Below are positions 11,713 through 22,526 of a DNA stretch of 64,000 nucleotides, one piece after another. Position numbers and translations under genes: made by a program. Source of the DNA: Lepas anatifera (Eukaryota; Arthropoda; Thecostraca; Lepadidae); NCBI GenBank assembly GCA_034440635.1, contig JAOTON010001678.1, forward strand, positions 372,001 through 436,000, written 5' to 3'. Below the pieces are notes generated by a model. The model did not search any database, was not told where the DNA came from, and saw only the letters and a list, made by a program, of their open reading frames with translations. Each line of letters starts with the position of its first letter. The stretch's first letter is position 1.

Positions 11713-13170
11713 GCCTAGGCAGGGCACCCTGTTTCTGCACACTCCCGATAAAGAGCATGTCTTTAATGCCATACGCCATGCCTCCGCTGCCAGCTGTATA
11801 CCCGCGTTCGACCACCTGGGCCCCATTTCATAAAAGGCGTAACTTACGCTTATAGCGTAGAAGTAGCATAATACAGCGTAGAAAGTGAATAATACACCAT
11901 AATCTTGTTTCACAAAAATGCAGCGTAAAATACAACTACTTGCAAAGTTACGCTGCTCTAAACTACGCTGTACTGGAATGCAGCGTAGAATATTGCCAAT
12001 ATTGTTTCATATAGCAGACAAAATGTACGTTGAATATGTAAAACACTCCTGAAAAGCTATGCAAGATATAGCAGCGTAGCATTTATCAGACAATGAAGCA
12101 AAACATGAAAAACATACAATTTCTTCCGAAATTCTGAATCTGAGACAAAATTAGGTAGTGTAGTGAAGGACAAAAAGAGTCATGAATGTAAAATAAACTT
12201 AAATAAAAAAGTGTGCAAGTTCTTCCTTGCACAGGTATGAAGTGCAAGTTGCACATGCCAAATTGAGCTGATATGTAGAGTTCTATGGTCATTTGGCATG
12301 CCAAATATGATGATAGCTATTGATACGAATACACAGGAAAGCTGACATTGATTTTTACTTTGACTTTCTGCCGTTACTGTTATTCTACAGTCTAGTGAGG
12401 ACAGAACCCTAGATAGGCTGACACTGACAAAGTGTTATATGGAGTCTATGGAGGGTAAAAATTCAATTTAAGGTATCTGTCACCAACAAAATCCAAGTAT
12501 CTCTACTGAGGCCTCTGGCGAAAATGATGATATACCTAGGTACCTAAGTACCAGCATCTTGATCTAGTTATTCTTCAAAGATGTTTACTCACTATTCCTT
12601 TCCCAGTTTTACGAAATTATAAGGTTCACAGACCTTTCACAGTTCACTCATAATTAGTAAACACAATTAACCTAAAATTCCACTGAACTACACTCGCACA
12701 ACAATACAGTAACCTTTTTAGGGCCTTCTTGACAGTAACTACCTAAAAAATGAGGTACGGCCAAACACAAATAGGTCGTATTTTATTGCTACAGCTGTTA
12801 GTGCATCTTCCTCCGCAGTATTTGTAAAAATGCATTAGAAACTTAAAAATGGAATAAGAGCAAATAAGTACAATAATGTTCATTCAAATAATTTATTGAA
12901 AAATATATATGCACTTTTTAATGTTAATAAAGCAGTTATATGCCATACTTGAAAGGGGTAATTCCATTCTGGAATTGGGCGTAATTTACGCTGCATTTGA
13001 TATCTACGCCGCTTTCGCGTGAATGTCACCGCTCTTTGTAAAACGCGATTCTGAGTACGGCGTAACTTTGCAGGTGAATGTGGTGTAAAACACGCCGCAT
13101 GTCTACAACTTTTATGAAATGGGGCCCTGGTCGCCTCTTTGCAGACTGCGGCGCTTCTCCGGCAGAATCG
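11713..13170 (-). pseudogene. Coding-like exon split by a transposon
   Basis: On the minus strand a good acceptor ('ctgtgtttttcag') at 13171-13183 is followed by an open frame from 13170 that begins after two bases of a split codon ('ILPEKRRSLQRGDQ'). Ignoring the insertion at 11819-13126 and one CTG copy, the same frame continues 'VVERGYTAGSGG' and 'GIKDMLFIGSVQKQG' to 11713, where a hAT-like end starts. Third positions are mostly G/C. The protein is not recognised. Both insertions suggest a lost exon of a gene or gene copy. Confidence 0.4.
11819..13126. mobile_element. PIF/Harbinger-like non-autonomous element, 1308 bp
   Basis: The terminal inverted repeats read GGCCCCATTTCATAAAA at the left and the reverse complement at the right. 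Inside both ends, 'gcgtaa..tacgc' motifs recur. The flanks carry the same trinucleotide CTG (11816-11818 and 13127-13129). Harbinger elements duplicate 3 bp (TWA or CWG) and often start GGS, so this class fits best. The interior is AT-rich with no transposase. Only the superfamily is inferred; the inverted repeat is seen directly. Confidence 0.7.
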
Positions 13171-13794
13171 CTGAAAAACACAGGAAATTGGCGGTGGGAG
13201 GACATGTCTCTGAAGTCCAAGCGCACCCTCCAGGAGACATGAGTGCTCTCGAGTCTTCGCGCACTTCCCCCTCTCGCTTAGCGATATCCTAGATTAGTGA
13301 CGGTCGTGGAAATAACAAACATGAAAGCTATCAGCGCCAAATACTGCAAGGTGTTTTATATCCTTTGGGCAGGTGTGTGGATTTCTATATCTTTGAGATA
13401 TATACCTCGAGTACCCCCAATGAAACGTTCACTTAGTGTTAAAAATTACTTTAAATTTAATTGGGCATCATTTTTGAGCTTTAAGCTGATTTTATTTGCT
13501 TCAGACGGCCTGCGTGAGGGACAAAACAAAGATGATATTATGTTATCTGTCTTGTGCTGTTTATTGCTATTATTTCAAATTTAAGCACCCTCAATGATTT
13601 TCGGAAATCGACGTTCTTGCCTGTGGGTGTTTATGGTTGGTTCCGGAGCCTGAGAAAGTGGAACTGAATTATCGTGTGATGTAACGCATCCGTTATGCTC
13701 CTCGTCGCGAGTGGACGAATTGCGAATGGCGTGGCTAGATGGGGTGACGCCCCATAAATAACGTAGTGAGCATTTTACATCTTTCATCTCACAG
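13171..13794. other. Unassigned; part shared with 21885-22090
   Basis: Positions 13375-13580 share 'gtgtggatttctatat' and '...ccaatgaaacgt' with 21885-22090, so this is a weak dispersed repeat. A 95-codon AT-rich frame over it has no coding character. Confidence 0.3.
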
Positions 13795-13947
13795 GGACTC
13801 GTAAAGCTCCGGTGTGTGGCGCTCTTTGCCCTTATACCAGACGGCCGAGGTCAGCCCGCTGCCGCTCCACACACAATTCAGTTTACGATCCGTTGTGAGA
13901 CTAGCAGCGACAGAAAACCGGCGAAACTCAGAAAAAGAGACCGTTGA
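13795..13947 (+). CDS. Coding-like segment behind a good acceptor
   Basis: An acceptor 'ctttcatctcacag' ends at 13794 and is followed by 50 open codons starting 'GLVKLRCVALFALIPDGRG' and ending at TGA 13945-13947. The 'LKLRC'-like run followed by hydrophobic residues recalls an Ig-type strand, but no second Cys or Trp pattern confirms it. No donor is evident. It may be a terminal or broken exon. Confidence 0.25.
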   Translation, partial: GLVKLRCVALFALIPDGRGQPAAAPHTIQFTIRCETSSDRKPAKLRKRDR

Positions 13948-14867
13948 AAATTATGCAAGGGACTTGATCAAAATTGGCATCCTAGAAGATCCACCTGTAC
14001 GGTAATATTCAATCTCGTGGCATGCGTTCCCTGCACATCCAAGAGTATCCGTAAACAACTCCCATCGATGGCTGCGTCCCAAAATTGAACTTACGTTGAC
14101 AACACAAATGTTTAAGATCACGAGCTATAGACCAAGTATTACTAATAGAGTCAAAATGCTGCCAAGATAAGGTATGCGCCAGATAAAGCGTAATTCTAGA
14201 TATTTTCAGCTGAGATTCAAGCCTCCTGAGCCCACCTCTGAAAAAAACCTTGGCATCACATTCCCAAATAGCATGAAGCCAACGGAGCACGGCCAAAAAA
14301 CGGTACGTAGAGTCATGGTTACACTAAAGCTTTGGACAACATGCATTCAACAACTTCGCTGAATAACATTTGACTGGAGTCTTCAACAGCTACATTTTAA
14401 CTGCCCTCTCGGACCCCTTACTTATCTAATCTAGAGGGCAAGATACCTTTATCTAAATAAACATTCAAGCGGGATTTATTTACGCCTGAGTTACGTCACA
14501 CATGCGTGGAAGAATTTCTTTACCCTTGGGCCATTTGTGAAACTGCTGCTAGTGGCGCTGCTCGCCTCTAAGAATTTGTGAGAATGCACAGTAATCAAGT
14601 TTATTTAAAATTCAACAAATAAACATTTCATGTTCGATTCGGGACGTATTTTTGCTAAAGTTTTGATATTTTATCATTCAATTGTCTTATGTGAGAGATG
14701 TGACGTCACCTCCGGTGATCTGCAATTTGTTTATATAAATTTTGTCCAAGTTGTTCTCAGTTCGACTGTTGGAGTCGGAGTCTCACTAAAGTCATCAAGG
14801 GACTTGTCACGGAGACCCCGACCCCACCACCCGAACGAGCAACTCCCACAATGAAGGGTTGATTTAG
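13948..14867. other. No gene seen; one CRE palindrome
   Basis: Unassigned, AT-rich. A perfect TGACGTCA lies at about 14701-14708. Nothing else supported. Confidence 0.3.
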
Positions 14868-15087
14868 AAGCCAAAGTTTAACGTCCCACAAGGCACAGGG
14901 ACGGCCGCCCCGCTCAGGTCACCCTCTCACCAGTCAGTTGCCAGCCGACCTGTACGTCGGGTAAACTATTGAGCGCCGGAGCGTCTCACGGGAACCGATC
15001 CCAATCCTGGACATGCACTGCCACTGCATGCTTCTGAGCAGCGCGCCGGAGCCCAACGCTCTACCAACTGAGCTACCGGGGCGGCCC
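14868..15087 (-). mobile_element. tRNA-derived SINE with well-kept head
   Basis: On the minus strand the head is GGTAGCTCAGTTGGTAGAGC (A box), with a B-box-like 'ggatcggttcccgtg' after a long spacer. The tail ends 'gtgggacgttaaactttggc'. The A box is nearly consensus. The B box is displaced too far to fold as a tRNA, so this is a SINE and not a tRNA gene. Confidence 0.7.
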
Positions 15088-15609
15088 AATTGCTGTTGAA
15101 CGGGGGCTGCCCTGAATAAGGTGTGATCTCATGCATAAAATACCTCAGGGAATTGGTGAGGCTGCTGCACCGATGTAGCTGCTACAGTGCTAAACCCAAT
15201 TAATATCCATTTTATGTTATTATATTTTTCTTCTTCAAAAATTACTATTAAAAAAGACAAATTTAACAAAAAAACGTCTTAATCAGGTTTCAGGGTCGTG
15301 GCCCCACATATTTTCAACCAGGAATCCTTTACATCAAGCGCAAGAGCGCCGGCATATATTTTGCAAACTTGGAAAGACCAGATTCTGCCCTGAATATATA
15401 TTACCCTGGAATGCGTGGTTTGATATTATTTCTCTGGTAGTATTTTAAATTCACAAGTAAGCACCTTATGCAACTTACCTTGAGCACAAGCTTTGGTTTT
15501 CATGCATTGCTTAGCTTACCCAGAGTACCACTCTAACAGCAAATTGTGTGCTGGAAGGTGACCAAAAGAAGACCAGAGGCTGCTTTTATTTACTGATTTC
15601 ATGATTCAG
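15088..15609. other. No gene seen
   Basis: AT-rich unassigned sequence with no repeats or coding runs recognised. Confidence 0.3.
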
Positions 15610-15850
15610 GGGTGAGTGACTCAGTGGATATCGTCCATGGCTCCTGAGTCACACCTCCCGGGCTCGTGTCCAGGTATGCCAGGTATACAATACTATACCT
15701 AGCATGGTATACCTCTGTACCTGGTATGGTATACCATACTCTATAGAGTCTCTGAATAGGTTGATCTTATCCCAAAAATCTCCGAACAAGGTGAAAGCTG
15801 GCGACGTCGCATAACCTTGGCACTTGTTGCGTCGTTAAACCATGACAATC
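15610..15850 (+). mobile_element. tRNA-derived SINE with a palindromic insertion
   Basis: The head is 'gagtgactcagtggatatcg', the body 'gtctctgaataggttgatct' and the tail 'gttgcgtcgttaaacc', as in the 5450 and 30809 copies. Between the B-box region and the body, positions 15672-15744 hold extra sequence built from 'ggtatacc'-type direct and inverted repeats that the sister copies lack. Confidence 0.7.
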
Positions 15851-16520
15851 ATTTTTATTATATTTCATCCCGCTGTTTTTAAGGTGACGTTCCATTTTTT
15901 TCTGCACCCAGCTCGCCTGAATTAAAGTTTATTCCGCGCCGAAGCACGTGCCTTATAAGGAGTCCCGTGAGATTCATGGTTCGTTCAGTCGGAGATCTGC
16001 CGTAGCCTTCCATGCCGACTGAGTCATGCAATAAACACTGCAGTGACTGAAACATTGCAGCGACTGGCTCTGCTCTGAACACTACACCACAGAGTGACTG
16101 GGATGTGCCAGTGGAGCGACAGTGCGGCGGCACACACTACTCAGCGTGGTAAACATCTCCGGAGCTGGCAGGGCGCGGTGTTATTTATCGGTAGACTTAG
16201 TGGAGTGGACTGTTTTCTACGGCGAGTTGGCCTGAGCAAATACCGTGGACGCCTGCAGCATTTACTTGTGCTTGTACTTTTCTACAAAAAGGGACGACAG
16301 TAACTTATATCCAGCATTCAGGCAGGTACAACACATGCTTAGTATTTTTGCTTGTCGGATTTGCTTACCAGCATTGTTTCGATGAAGAAGGCCAGACCTA
16401 GTGGTGTAAACCTGCACCAGGTTTTTTTGGAATCTTGATTCAGATAAATATGGTAGAAAAAAACTATTTTTAGATGTAGAAGAATTACAGTCATATATAA
16501 ATCTTAAAACCCATCCCACT
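15851..16520. other. Unassigned; a minus-strand frame at 15879-16133
   Basis: An 84-codon minus frame (15879-16133) starts with ATG and has mixed codon use ('VVFRAEPVAAMFQSLQC'). It has no family match and no splice context, so I do not call it a gene. The rest is AT-rich. Confidence 0.2.
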
Positions 16521-17015
16521 GTGCTTGCCAGTCACCTTCATCCTGGTGGGGGGTGTTAAAACACCCCCTCGAACTCGACTGCTATGCGGGATAGTGCAAA
16601 ACGCGAACGTTGGTGGATAGCTCATAAAAATTCATGAAGAAACTACATTATCCACTTTTTGGCTTAGGTCAATATTAAGGTCATGACAGTTCAAAGAAGG
16701 TGGAATGTTAGAGAATAGTTTTTGGGCTCTAGCGTCTGACAGAGTTGAGGTAGAATCATTTTTAGGCACCGCTCGCTTCCTCTTCTTACGAAAAACCGAA
16801 AGATGTATAATATGACTACACTAGGTCAAAAATGAAAATGAACTGGCCTAAGGCCAGCTCAAGGTCACCATCTGACCTAGCATATCCAATATGCATATCA
16901 ATTGACTTGCAGTAATGGTCCAAACATAATCACATCAAAATAAAAGCTCAATCATCATTCCTACAAAGCTATTGACCAAGTACGGTGGTGCTTCGCACTG
17001 ATACGTTTCGGGAAA
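16521..17015 (+). repeat. Dispersed repeat, family A, copy 2 (internal deletion)
   Basis: Follows copy 1 from the start through 'ctagcgtctgacagag' and the AGGTCA region (TCAAGGTCA at 16859-16867). Near 16986 it jumps from 'ctattgacc' directly to the terminal 'ggtggtgcttcgcac' block. About 400 bases of the middle-to-late part are missing. Confidence 0.7.
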
Positions 17016-17213
17016 TAGGTTGGTAGTCTAAAGTGGGGGAGACCTCATTTTTCTAGGATTCAGGAAAAGCAGGGGCGTAAATGTCCGAAAACAATTACGG
17101 GCACCCAAATAAAAAGTAAAATAACCACCATATAAAAGGAGATAGCAGAATCTTTTCGTTGTTTTAGCCATCACGAAAAAATTTTCAATCCTGAATAAGA
17201 TAAACAATACAAT

Positions 17214-17341
17214 TTAAAGGGTAGTATTATGCTAGCTCGATATCTCATTCAGGGCGCCCGGGCACCTCCAAAGCTACACCAGTCCACATCCCTACATAGA
17301 ACTGCTCATTAACATCCGAGCAATGTCGTATCACCCTTTAA
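17214..17341. mobile_element. Short TTAA-flanked inverted-repeat element
   Basis: TTAAAGGGT at the left and its inverse ACCCTTTAA at the right give a 9-bp inverted repeat including TTAA on both sides. This is the Kolobok/T2-type end seen at 36640 and 63359. The repeat is short, so chance cannot be excluded. Confidence 0.3.
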
Positions 17342-18380
17342 GACCGTTCAGGTACCGTTTCAACCGACATGTGCAACTCTATAAATATTTCACAATGCAA
17401 TTTAAAACTTTAACCCATTTTCGCCGTAAATTTTTTATTTCGATTATCGTGAAATGGAAAAATCTGAAATACGATGGGAAAGTGAACAGAAAACGGGGAA
17501 ACGTTGACGGTAATCGGAGCGCAGATACAGCCGTGAGTCATCCACGCAGCCATCACCATGTGCCGCCACACAAGAAACAGTTTTGCCAGTTCGTAAATGT
17601 ATGAGTTGTGGGTATCATAAATGATACCCTGGCCAGAAACGGGTTAAACATATTCGAAAACGTAGCCGTTCAACAAAACTCCCATCGTTCGAAGGAATTT
17701 ATTTACCCTTGCTTGGTGTGATATTAATGACCTTTCCCATATTTGCACCAATGCTCGGTCAGTGCAGTAAATTTCGACCGCCTGAAAAATCAGCTTCTAC
17801 TAAAAAGGTCTTTATTTTGTCAGGATTTACAATTTTAAATGCTTGAGATGACTTACGACGTCACTCACTGCCTTGTTTCCATCAAACTAAGTATAATTGG
17901 AAAGCTGAGTGCTGAACGTCTTGATATAAGGGTTTGTTTGCATATGACGTCAGCCAAAATTGGGAGTGTTCGTCCCCCTTTTATCAGAAATCGTCAGAAA
18001 ATGGTTATTGGAAAATGTGATGGTCATAATATCCCTCTTAATATGGCAGTTATTGACACTGCTTCAAATGCTGCAAAAAACAAAAACAAAATACATGCCA
18101 CTAGAAAGGCGCGAAAGACGAAACAAGCAAAAGGTAAAAAAGAGCATTAGGATTTTCAGGCCTTTATTCCAGCTGTATTGCATCGCCACTGCCAGATCCG
18201 GGCAGCACGGGAAACACCCACGCTAAAGCCCGAGTCGGTGCCCGCTAAACACACCGCCGTGATTCAGGTACAAACACTCACGGCGACACACGCCCCCACC
18301 ACGCCTGTTTGGCACGAAACGGGACCAAGCCGAAGATGAAAAACCAGTCTACAAAGCGTGGTATAAAACTCAAAACCCGC
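17342..18380. other. No gene seen
   Basis: AT-rich. A 9-bp hairpin stem lies at 17610-17629. Frames at 17839-18226 are Lys/Arg-rich with no coding signs. Confidence 0.3.
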
Positions 18381-18700
18381 CCCACCTTGCCCCGGTGGCG
18401 AAGGGAAGAGCGGTGAACATTCCCCTTGCTGAATCTCGACTCCTAAGTGGGAGAGCGAATAAAGCACGAACGGTGGTAGATATTCCATAGGAAATAATCA
18501 AGACAAATTCAGTAACTTTTCGGCTCAGGTCAATATCGCGGTTCCTGACAATTCGCAGAATGTGACAGCTGGAGAATATTTTCATGACATTAGCACCTGA
18601 CTGGAGTGGGTCAGAGTCGCTTCTAGGCTTGCTGGATTCCTCTCGTAACGGTGAATCGATTGGTGTATGATATGGCCATACTATCTTGAAATGTAAAAAT
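18381..18700 (+). repeat. Dispersed repeat, family A, copy 3 (5' part only)
   Basis: Matches the first third of copy 1: 'gactcctaagtgggagagcg', 'ggctcaggtcaatat', the 'tagcacctgac' variant of 'tagcgtctgac', and 'gtaacggtgaatcg'. It stops before the AGGTCA region. Confidence 0.6.
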
Positions 18701-18780
18701 CTGGAAAATGTGCACGATCTGACAAAACATGTTTCCTTCACTTGTCTCTCCCTCAGCCTAACAGCAGGCACAACCACCAC

Positions 18781-19306
18781 CATTCACTACACTATGCATG
18801 AAGGTTTCATAATCCGCCTCACGACCCCTCCCCACCGGCGCTTGAACTCGCCGACAGCAGTGCCCAGCGTGACCCCTCTAACCTCTGAACCCGCAGGCAA
18901 GCGGCAGTCAGCGGATAGCGGCCGCTGATTGGTGGAGGCGCGTTCACTTGTATTGCGAGAAATTCAGCGGAACTTTATCCATGGAAGTGATGGATCTTCA
19001 AACCATGAGCCAGGACATGTATTAACATTACTTTTCTCAAACATTCCCAACCATACTTTGCTCTCTATTGACTTAATCATCTGCTCCACTATCAGAGGCT
19101 GCTCTTCGGTGCCGACATGTCGGCGGCAGTCAGCACAGGCTAGCCGGCGGCCGAGTTTGCTAAAGCCAGGAGAGTCGTGATGGGTTTCTTCTGAGTGGAA
19201 AGCAGAGGGGTCCGGCCTAAAGGTAACCGAGGGAATGAGGAGAGAGGCGCATACAAAACTAGGACTTAACCGTCGGACAAGTTATAAAGAGTGAGTACCA
19301 ACAAAG
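18781..19306 (+). repeat. CpG-rich repeat R, copy 1 (promoter-like)
   Basis: Alignable over about 520 bases to the reverse complement of 57925-58437. Shared blocks include 'cgacccctccccacc', 'gcggccgctgattggtggag' (inverted CCAAT box in a GC-rich frame), 'aaaccatgarccagga', 'gaggctgctcttcggt', 'agcacaggctagccggcggc' and 'taaccgtcggac'. Both copies also have a donor-like 'aaaggtaa' and 'gagtgagtac'. It could be a mobile element bearing a promoter, or a duplicated gene start. No ORF. Confidence 0.6.
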
Positions 19307-19573
19307 AGCCCTCCAAAGTACCAACTACGAAATAATTTAGCAAATGGAAGCACGTGCTGCCTTGCTCCTTGTTTGATAGTGAAAAAAACACGTAATTTCA
19401 GCCAGGATTAAAAACATAGTCCATGTTTAATCGCACTTCATCTTTCTGACGTCATACCGGCAAAACAAGCCCAATAGCGATACCCAAAAGTCGCAGGCGA
19501 CGGAATCTTTTTCTCTAAAGAGGGTACCCTCGATGGATTATTAAATATTGGGGCAACTAAATTCGGAAACTGA

Positions 19574-19615
19574 TTATTACGACTGCACTTGGAGAACCAA
19601 GTGCAGTCGTGATAG
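19574..19615. repeat. Near-perfect 19-bp hairpin with 4-base loop
   Basis: The arms 19574-19592 and 19597-19615 pair with 17 Watson-Crick pairs and 2 G-T pairs around the loop AGAA. Its core is 'cgactgcacttgg' and its inverse. It is too short and too tight-looped for a usual pre-miRNA. Confidence 0.7.
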
Positions 19616-19884
19616 ACAAACACATGAAACACATGAACACACTCAAACACATGAAACCCAGCTGCACTTCCTCATATTGAAAAACATACTTGGTGACTGG
19701 GGTATCTCACACCCAGAGATAGAAATTCACACCCCAGTCCTTTAGGTAATTCCAAGGCCTCATTAGCGGTGTAACATTTAGCTGGAAACTGAGCATATAC
19801 CTAGGAAACATGCTCCTAAAGCATAACAATATTTTGTGAAGGAATGTATAATAATTTATTGCGGGCGAATTATATACCTATCAG

Positions 19885-20060
19885 CAGGGGCATCCCCACC
19901 GGGGACCTGCCCCCCTCTCCCCGCTCTTGGAAAGTTGGGGCAGCCCCCACTTTTGGCTGGAAATATCATTGAATATGTCAAATTTAAGTAGATGTAGGGG
20001 TTTCAAGAGTTTCACCACCAGTCCTGGCCCCCCACTCGAAAACCTGTGGCGATGCCCCTG
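19885..20060. mobile_element. hAT-like miniature transposon (176 bp)
   Basis: The left end is CAGGGGCATCCCCACC and the inverted right end CAGGGGCATCGCCAC. The flanking 8-mers cctatcag and cccaccag agree at 6 of 8, both differences being T/C transitions, which fits a decayed target duplication. No ORF. Confidence 0.7.
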
Positions 20061-20241
20061 CCCACCAGTCAGTACGAGCTTCCTGCCCAATAGGAAGACT
20101 GACCCATCAGTACACGGCCGCCAATGACTGAAGTAGTTGCGACATCTAAAAACTATAATTATAATAAGAACTATTGGCTGGCTATTTAAAGATCAGCTTC
20201 AGATAATTTTCTAGCCTTTGGAGGTAAACTGTGATTGTAAC

Positions 20242-20398
20242 CAGGGGCAGATCTAGGATTTCATTTTGAGAGAGGAGACTAGGGAGCTCCAGACGTCCGC
20301 GCTATTGCCTCGGATCAGTCTCCGGCTATGTATTTACTATTATCACTCTAACATTTGGTGGGGCTTGAGCCTACTAGCCCCCCTTGTATCTGCCACTG
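20242..20398. mobile_element. hAT-like miniature transposon, family H1
   Basis: The ends are CAGGGGCAGATCTAGG and, inverted, CAGTGGCAGATACAAGG. The interior has the H1 hallmarks: 'gggagctc', 'tccggctatg', and 'ggggcttgagcc' near the right. Flanks attgtaac and attcgaac agree at 6 of 8. Sister copies lie at 26424, 26905, 35584, 47290, 57048 and 60896. Confidence 0.75.
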
Positions 20399-20750
20399 AT
20401 TCGAACTGTTCTAGCTGTTCCACAAATATGATGCTCGAGGACTTGCTACACTCGAGGTCTTGACCGCGAATTTTTGGTTTTACCCATTGTATTATGCCGA
20501 TGCTGATAAGAGGCTGTGCCCGAATGTATAATCCCAGAGTATCAGATCCAGTTTGCATCCAGGATTCGAAGGAGGCAGCCATTAAACATCTTGTCAAATA
20601 GTATTGCTCCATCTTCTCCATATCCTTCGTTGAAAATTTCAAAAATAAATTTGGGTTTAAATTTTGTTTCACATTTTGACTTCAGGTGCCTACATCACTA
20701 TTTGGGGTACCCAGCACATCACTAGGGATGCCGGGGCACCCCATTCACAA
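20399..20750. other. No gene seen; possible transposon interior
   Basis: On the minus strand, sequence from the CAGGGG at 20751-20756 reads 'gtgaatggggtgcccc' then 'gtgatgtgctgggtacccc', like a terminal region. I could not find the other end. Confidence 0.3.
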
Positions 20751-20756
20751 CCCCTG

Positions 20757-20886
20757 GGGAAAAGGACCGGTCCAGATGAGCCAGTCCAGTCTTCCCACCC
20801 CTGGTGATCACGCTCTTGTCGTCTGGTGTGTATTGCCATTCAGACATTGATAGGAATGTCGGTTCTTCGGACAGCGTGGGCCCGGG
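20757..20886 (-). CDS. Coding-like exon abutting a hAT-like end
   Basis: From a weak acceptor ('ggtgtttcaag') the minus strand reads 43 open codons: 'PGPTLSEEPTFLSMSEWQY' then 'TPDDKSVITRGGKTGLAHL'. Codon use and residue mix look genuinely coding. It ends where CAGGGG begins at 20756. The family is not recognised, and no donor is preserved. Confidence 0.4.
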
Positions 20887-20989
20887 CTTGAAACACCATT
20901 GCATTCAAGTTTCAAATGATGTACATTTTAGAACTGGTTGGACGGGAGAGGGGAGATAATAATATCCTTCACCCCAGTAGAGGCGTGTT

Positions 20990-21861
20990 TGAACACCCCC
21001 TTCGGGTTTTTTTCCGGCGCCACAAAAAAACAGTGGCGCGAAGTGCCACTGTACTTGTCACAATTTTTCCTTGATCAATTCTGCAACTTTTACCAACATT
21101 TTAAGGTCAGGTCATCTCAGGTCAGGTTACCAGTGCAGATCAAGTAACCTCACCTCCAAAAAGTTTGAGATGGCATAAGAACAGGGCTAATTTATCCTAT
21201 TGAGACTCATATCAAATAATGGGCCCCATAAGTACTACAAATTACATTCCAGGAATTTTCATATCGATGAACTAGGGTCAGGTACGGACCATGACCTCTC
21301 CTTTGGAAATGCATGGGGAAAACTGGAATTGGGCTAAAATGGTTCTATCTGTGTAAGATTAGATACAAATCAAAATACCTTCCTATTCCCCCAATTGTAA
21401 TATTCTATGCCTCTTTCCAGGTTCCTGTTGCAAATTTGGACCTGCGACCTCTGAGAGTTCATCTGTGACTGATTAAGCAGGTTTTCAAACTTCGGTCAAT
21501 AGCTTTGCAGAAAATGATGATATACATAGCTTTTATCTTGATACCATTACGTTTTGATTATTATCGCAAGTCAGTTGATATGCATATTGACTATGATAGA
21601 GCAGATGATGACCTTTACCTGAATTTAGGTCACTTCATTGGTATGTTTTAACCTGGGAAAGACATATGATACATCATTCGATTCGCCGTAACGAGAGGAA
21701 GCGAATGGTGCCTGTAATTGATTCTAACGCAACTCTGTCTGACACTAGAGCCAAGAAACTCTTCTCTAACTTGTCACCTTCTTTGGTCTGTCTTGACCTC
21801 ACATTGACCTCAGCCCCCCCCGCCCCCACTAGGGCAAAAGGTGGCTGGGAGGCCCACTGGA
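20990..21861 (-). repeat. Dispersed repeat, family A, copy 4 (reversed, near full length)
   Basis: Reverse complement of the copy 1 layout, from 'tgaacaccccc' (its 3' end) at 20990 to 'ggaggcccac' (its 5' end) near 21861. It includes the 'tatgcatat' and 'gtctgacactag' blocks. Confidence 0.7.
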
Positions 21862-22346
21862 TGACAACGTCCACACCAGGAGTGTGGATTTCTATATAGT
21901 TGTTGGTGCTCTGGCACCTCCAATGAAACGTCTAATTAGTCTTAAATATGCATTCACAATTTCTGAATCTCCTTTTTAAGGACTTTAATTGTTTTTCTGC
22001 AGTAACACAGGCCTGAAGGAATGCTAAACACGCTACATATTACAATACCGCTTTAACATCTTGATGTTTCAAATTTTGGCGCCACCAATCATTAAAAAAA
22101 CCCGCGCCCTGGCCTACACCCTGGCTGGAACTGAGTAATAATCCATCCATATTTCACTTCATGTTTGATTTATATCCACCCTGACCCAGATTAAAAGGCT
22201 CAGCTGGAAAATGGTATGGAATGGGAGTTACCATGCCTCCCTTGAGTAACGCTGCGTGACTCCCCAGGGCCTCGTGCAGCACGCGTGGAGCGAGTGAAAT
22301 GAGACTGCTTCTTCATCAATTGCTCACCCAGCCCTGACCTTTCACC
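21862..22346. other. Unassigned; repeat shared with 13375-13580
   Basis: 'gtgtggatttctatat' and 'cctccaatgaaacgt' match the 13.4-kb segment. No gene. Confidence 0.35.
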
Positions 22347-22526
22347 CGAGTATTGTGGGCACAGGAATACCAAATGTATCGTTATGTTTTCATCCAGTTT
22401 GAAGATATCTCATATAATAAATTTTGGGAGAAATGGCGAGTATTGTGGGCACAGGAATACTAAATGTATCGTTATGTTTTCATCCAGTTTGAAGATATCT
22501 CATATCATAAATTTTGGGAGAAATGG
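22347..22526 (+). repeat. Recent 90-bp tandem duplication
   Basis: The copies 22347-22436 and 22437-22526 differ at only two positions (accaaa/actaaa and ataata/atcata). The small divergence suggests a young event, or an assembly artefact. Confidence 0.9.

Noticed and set aside
15015..15087. Functional tRNA gene on the minus strand
   Set aside because: The A box is excellent but the B box is too far away and no cloverleaf forms; it is a SINE head.
17605..17635. Short hairpin as a terminator
   Set aside because: Intrinsic terminators are not meaningful in this eukaryotic context.
19574..19615. microRNA precursor
   Set aside because: The stem is only 19 bp with a 4-base loop, shorter than usual Drosha/Dicer substrates.
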